In this document: positions 61,224 to 64,000 of the stretch, one piece after another | How positions within the stretch are numbered: the stretch's first letter is position 1 | Layout: every line of letters starts with the position of its first letter | NCBI RefSeq assembly: GCF_036324505.1 | Contig: NC_086355.1 | Span: 22,965,018 to 23,029,017, forward strand | Source: Eleginops maclovinus | Lineage: Eukaryota; Chordata; Actinopteri; Perciformes; Eleginopidae | DNA: 64,000 nt | Reading direction: 5' to 3' | The notes under the pieces: generated by a model | Told to the model about the DNA's origin: nothing | Database searches by the model: none | The model's input: only the letters and a program-made list of their open reading frames with translations | Program-made: the position numbers and the translations under genes

Positions 61224-62152
61224 CCATCCATCCATCTTCTCCCGCTTTTCCGTCAGGGTCGCGGAGGTAACAGCTCCAGCAGAGAGCCCCAAAGTTTCCT
61301 TTCCCTGGCCACATCAACCAGCTCTGACTGGGGGATTCCAAGGCGCTCCTAGGCCAGCGAAGATCTCTTCTTCGGTCTCTTCCCAGCTGGACGTGCCTGG
61401 AACACCTCCCTAGGGAGGCGCACAGGTGGCATCCTCACTAGGTGCCCGAACCACCTCAACTGGCTCCTTTCAACGCGAAGGAGCAGCGGTTCTACTCCGA
61501 GTCCATCCCGGATGACTGAACTTCTCACCTTATCCCTAAGGGAGATGCCAGCCACCCTGCGGAGAAATCCCATTTCGGCCGCTTGTATCCGCAATCTCGT
61601 TCTTTCGGTCATGACCCATCCTTCATGACCATATGTGAGGGTAGGAACGAAGATGGCCCGGTAGACAGAGAGCTTTGCCTTCTGGCTCAGCTCTCTTTTC
61701 GTCACAACGGTGCGGCAAAGCGACTGCAGTACCGCTCCTGCTGCTCCGATTCTCTGGCCCATCTCACGCTCTATTGTTCCCTCACTCGAGAACAAGACCC
61801 TGAGATACTTGAACTCCTTCACTTGGGGTAAGGCTTCATTCCCTACCTGGAGTGGACAATCCATCGGTTTCCTTCTGAGAACCATGGCCTCAGATTTGGA
61901 GGTGCTGATCCTCATCCCAGCCGCTTCACACTCGGCCGCGAACCTATCCAGTGAGTGCTGAAGGTCACAGACCGATGAAGCCATTAGGACCACATCATCT
62001 GCAAAAAGCAGTGGTGCAATCCTTAGCCCACCGAACTGTAAACCCCCTCCCCCACGACTACGCCTCGAAATCCTGTCCATGAATATCACAAACAGGATTG
62101 GTGACAAAGCTTAGCCCTGGCAGAGGCCAACCCTCACTATTTGCACTATTTG
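61224..62152 (-). mobile_element. Rex3: Rex3 retrotransposon (RTE clade), 5'-truncated
   Basis: The element lies on the minus strand. Its 3' end at the left is the CCATCCATCCATC tetranucleotide tail typical of Rex3, followed by CTTCTCCCGCTTTTCCGTCA and GGGTCGCGG. Coding sequence for the reverse-transcriptase C-terminal half follows. The 5' break lies near 62139, after GGTTGGCCTCTGCC (minus strand). GTATTTATTT flanks the insertion at 61214-61223 and 62153-62162, a 10-bp target duplication. The 5' truncation is the usual fate of copies made by target-primed reverse transcription. Confidence 0.85.
61280..62139 (-). pseudogene. Rex3 reverse transcriptase, C-terminal half
   Basis: The fragment begins inside the reverse-transcriptase core. 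VRVGLCQG, a stop codon (TAA) and ALSPILFVIFMDRI correspond to the conserved GxxQGCxLSP motif. LLFADDVVLMA supplies the FADD catalytic pair of aspartates. Downstream come KSEAMVLRRK, QVKEFKYLRVLFSSEG, ELSQKAKLSVYRAI, TLTYGHEGW, RRVAGISLRDKVRS and QLRWFGHLVRMP, the post-core region of Rex3. The open frame is 61349-62107. After SSLA a TAG replaces a tryptophan, and the recognisable end (ERLGIPQSEL, LLELLPPRP) continues to about 61280. The endonuclease and the first half of the polymerase are lost. Confidence 0.86.
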
Positions 62153-62235
62153 GTATTTATTTGCATTGCATTTAATATTTATGCAATCCAAAAGCAACAG
62201 AAAGTAATCAGGTTACATTACTTTTATATTGTGAC

Positions 62236-62984
62236 TCTGAATACATTTTTTACTGATATCTATTAATTGCTCCAAGGTATATGACTTCTGCGAGGACAAA
62301 GGGAGAGGGAAAAAAACATTATTTATAAATGGCTTTGTTGTGTTCCTTTGTGTAATGTCTTATTAATAATGTGTACTCATAATCTCTGCCCCAGCATTAG
62401 AGCTGATAGCGGTTGCTCTTCAAGAACTGCTCCAGGATCAGTTACATAACCACACAGGACAAACTTCACTTTGAGATGAATTGGTCTCGGAGGAGCAGGA
62501 AATAATAGCTCAGGTTATATAAAGTAATTCAACCTTTACAAATGCAGGGAGGCGGTTGCTGAGCAAGCATGCTCTTCAGCACCACAGTTTCACATTTTCA
62601 CAGAGATACAGCTCATTCGCTCCTGGGAGCTAAAGCTACAGTTCTCAAGGCAGCGAGCTAAGCTTTTGAAGGTTGTTGAAGATACAACTTTGCTGAAATA
62701 GGTGCTTTGGGAAAGTGTCAAAACAGACAGGGACTCAGGGGTTCTTCTCTGGATGTTCCAAGAAATTATACATTTTTTGTTGACTTTATTAGGTGTGAAT
62801 GCTATGTGACAATCCACAAAGAAACATATAAAAACCTCAAAACAGCTCCTGATATTTCACCTGCTAGATATTTCTTGGGTGTCTTTCGGTTTCGCCGGTT
62901 TCGCTTTTCAAAAATATTGACTGGTATTATAAGTTTTTTATGTGTGCACCTTATCTGCAAAGAGATGTTTTCTTTTCTTTTTTT
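62236..62984. other. No gene seen
   Basis: The antisense pair at 62590-62817 (minus) and 62707-63000 (plus) shows no domain. A TTTCTTTTTTTCCAG acceptor-like tract at about 62975-62989 abuts the SINE and is probably part of it. Confidence 0.5.
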
Positions 62985-63236
62985 CCAGGCCATTGTGTAG
63001 AGACAGAGTTGAAAGGGGGAGGAATACATGGTCCCTGGCCGGATTTGAACCCTGGTCCTCCACACAGGAACATAGCCTCATTATATAGGCCATCAGCTCT
63101 GCTTACAGCAATACGGCATAACCGGGATCACCCTTTTGTGGGCAGTCTGAGAAAACTTCTGGAAAGTCAAGGTTTAAATCAGGTAGTGTTAACTCAGCAT
63201 TACTTAAACCTACAGAAAATTATCACCTGACTCTGC
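62985..63236 (-). mobile_element. tRNA-derived SINE, copy 2
   Basis: On the minus strand it has a perfect B box, GGTTCAAATCC (63041-63051), and GTCTCTACACAATGGCCTGG near its end. It also has an upstream module (ACTACCTGATTTAAACCTTG, GGGTGATCCCGGTTATGCC) shared with 27440-27710. Both copies begin with a CAGGTNATAATT-type block near their 5' end (about 63220 and 27700). Confidence 0.66.
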
Positions 63237-64000
63237 ACCTCTCCGCAGCTTTAGGAAGTTTTATGAGTTTCAGCTTACAGTACGCTAACTGCTCAGTATG
63301 GAGCAGACACACACAGTTGGGGACAGCCATAGTGGAGCCTACAAAGATTGTGAATGATGGGCTTACATTTATCGGGAAGCCAGACTTAGCCTAGCAAGCT
63401 AGCTAGCATAACCCCAGTTACTGCATATAGCGCTATAAGCCCCGTCCTCATGGTGAAGGTGCAGGGTTTACACCCCCTAATCTCTGAACAAGACCAGGGG
63501 TTATTCCTGAAAGCAGGCTCACTGCCAACAGGCTAAATAAAGTTAGCAAACCAGCTTAGAATGTGTGTTTCTGGAATTACTAATTTAGGAATTTGAACTG
63601 TAATCCTTTACAATTATTTTCACCTCGTAAAAAACTACAATGTCAGATTCTAGACCCCGTTTATCATTGCTATACTTATTCTAAAGCTACACGATCTATT
63701 CCATGTGAGTTATGTGATTATTATCCCTTCGGCCTAATAATTAAAGTGCATTCACTCCTGTCGGTAAATGAGATTCAGGAAGTCTGTTCATCATGTAGAT
63801 CTACAGTATATTCACATAAGTCATAGAAACCTATAAAATTAGAATTGCACAAGCTTGTATGCACTTAAACAGCCCGGGCAGGAGCTTCACCTCGCACCAT
63901 CAGGCATCTGATTTCCCAAAGAACGTTCAAAGAGCTGACAGAGGCCGACTGCAGGGAATCAAAGCTAGGTAATCCGACCTGTAGAAACAGCTACAATAAA
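63237..64000. other. No gene seen
   Basis: Short frames only. No domain, repeat family or RNA gene recognised up to the end of the window. Confidence 0.5.

Larger units (their letters stand above)
61155..62235. repeat. GGGGAGTAATGG-family repeat, split by Rex3
   Basis: The left piece (about 61155-61223), CACTTAAGTAAAAGCCATTT then TTAGTATTTATTT, and the right piece (62153-62235), GTATTTATTTGCATTGCATT then TAATCAGGTTACATTA, join to match 28983-29065 and the family end. Rex3 sequence fills the gap. Confidence 0.5.

Noticed and set aside
61583..61961. Plus-strand frames of 82 and 83 residues
   Set aside because: They are antisense shadows of the Rex3 reverse-transcriptase fragment.

Overview
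The window looks like vertebrate, specifically teleost fish, nuclear DNA, and it appears to be intergenic or deep intronic. I base this on the transposon mix: Tc1/mariner, Charlie-like hAT, Rex3 (RTE) and L2/CR1-type LINE remnants, tRNA-derived SINEs, and several miniature elements common in fish. Long (CA)n and (TA)n microsatellites and AT-rich sequence without bacterial-style coding fit the same picture. No cellular protein-coding gene, rRNA or functional tRNA gene could be supported on either strand. All protein-coding signal I recognise is decayed transposon coding sequence.

Layout. 1-6.9 kb: the end of one Tc1-like family, then a second Tc1 element (1951-3796). The second keeps only the C-terminal third of its transposase because a nested repeat complex replaced the rest. 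An inverted copy of that repeat lies at 5098-6132, next to a LINE tail, and a hAT-like miniature element follows (6347-6847). 8.5-10.8 kb: a direct duplication ending in a miniature element. 10.8-18.3 kb: mostly featureless sequence with a long (CA)n tract. 18.3-25.1 kb: a LINE 3' end with a reverse-transcriptase C-terminus, a second hAT-like miniature element carrying its own LINE insertion, a Charlie terminus, more LINE fragments and a second (CA)n tract. 27.4-56.3 kb: a tRNA-derived SINE, eight copies or variants of one TTAA-flanked element, a foldback element with arms of about 250 bp, further LINE fragments, a hAT miniature element with a near-perfect 8-bp target duplication, and microsatellites. 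58.5-62.2 kb: a complete but dead Charlie-like hAT element (58488-60823), inserted exactly at the edge of an older hAT-like element, then a 5'-truncated Rex3 retroposon inside another repeat. 63 kb: a second copy of the SINE.

The genes do not form a pathway. What the window records is a series of insertions whose relative order can be read from interrupted elements and target-site duplications. The main non-transposon candidates are a possible non-coding first exon near 20.0-20.13 kb and a low-repeat stretch at 53.41-53.85 kb that might be a conserved element. Both are tentative. Family names come from recognition of protein and terminal motifs, not from a database search.
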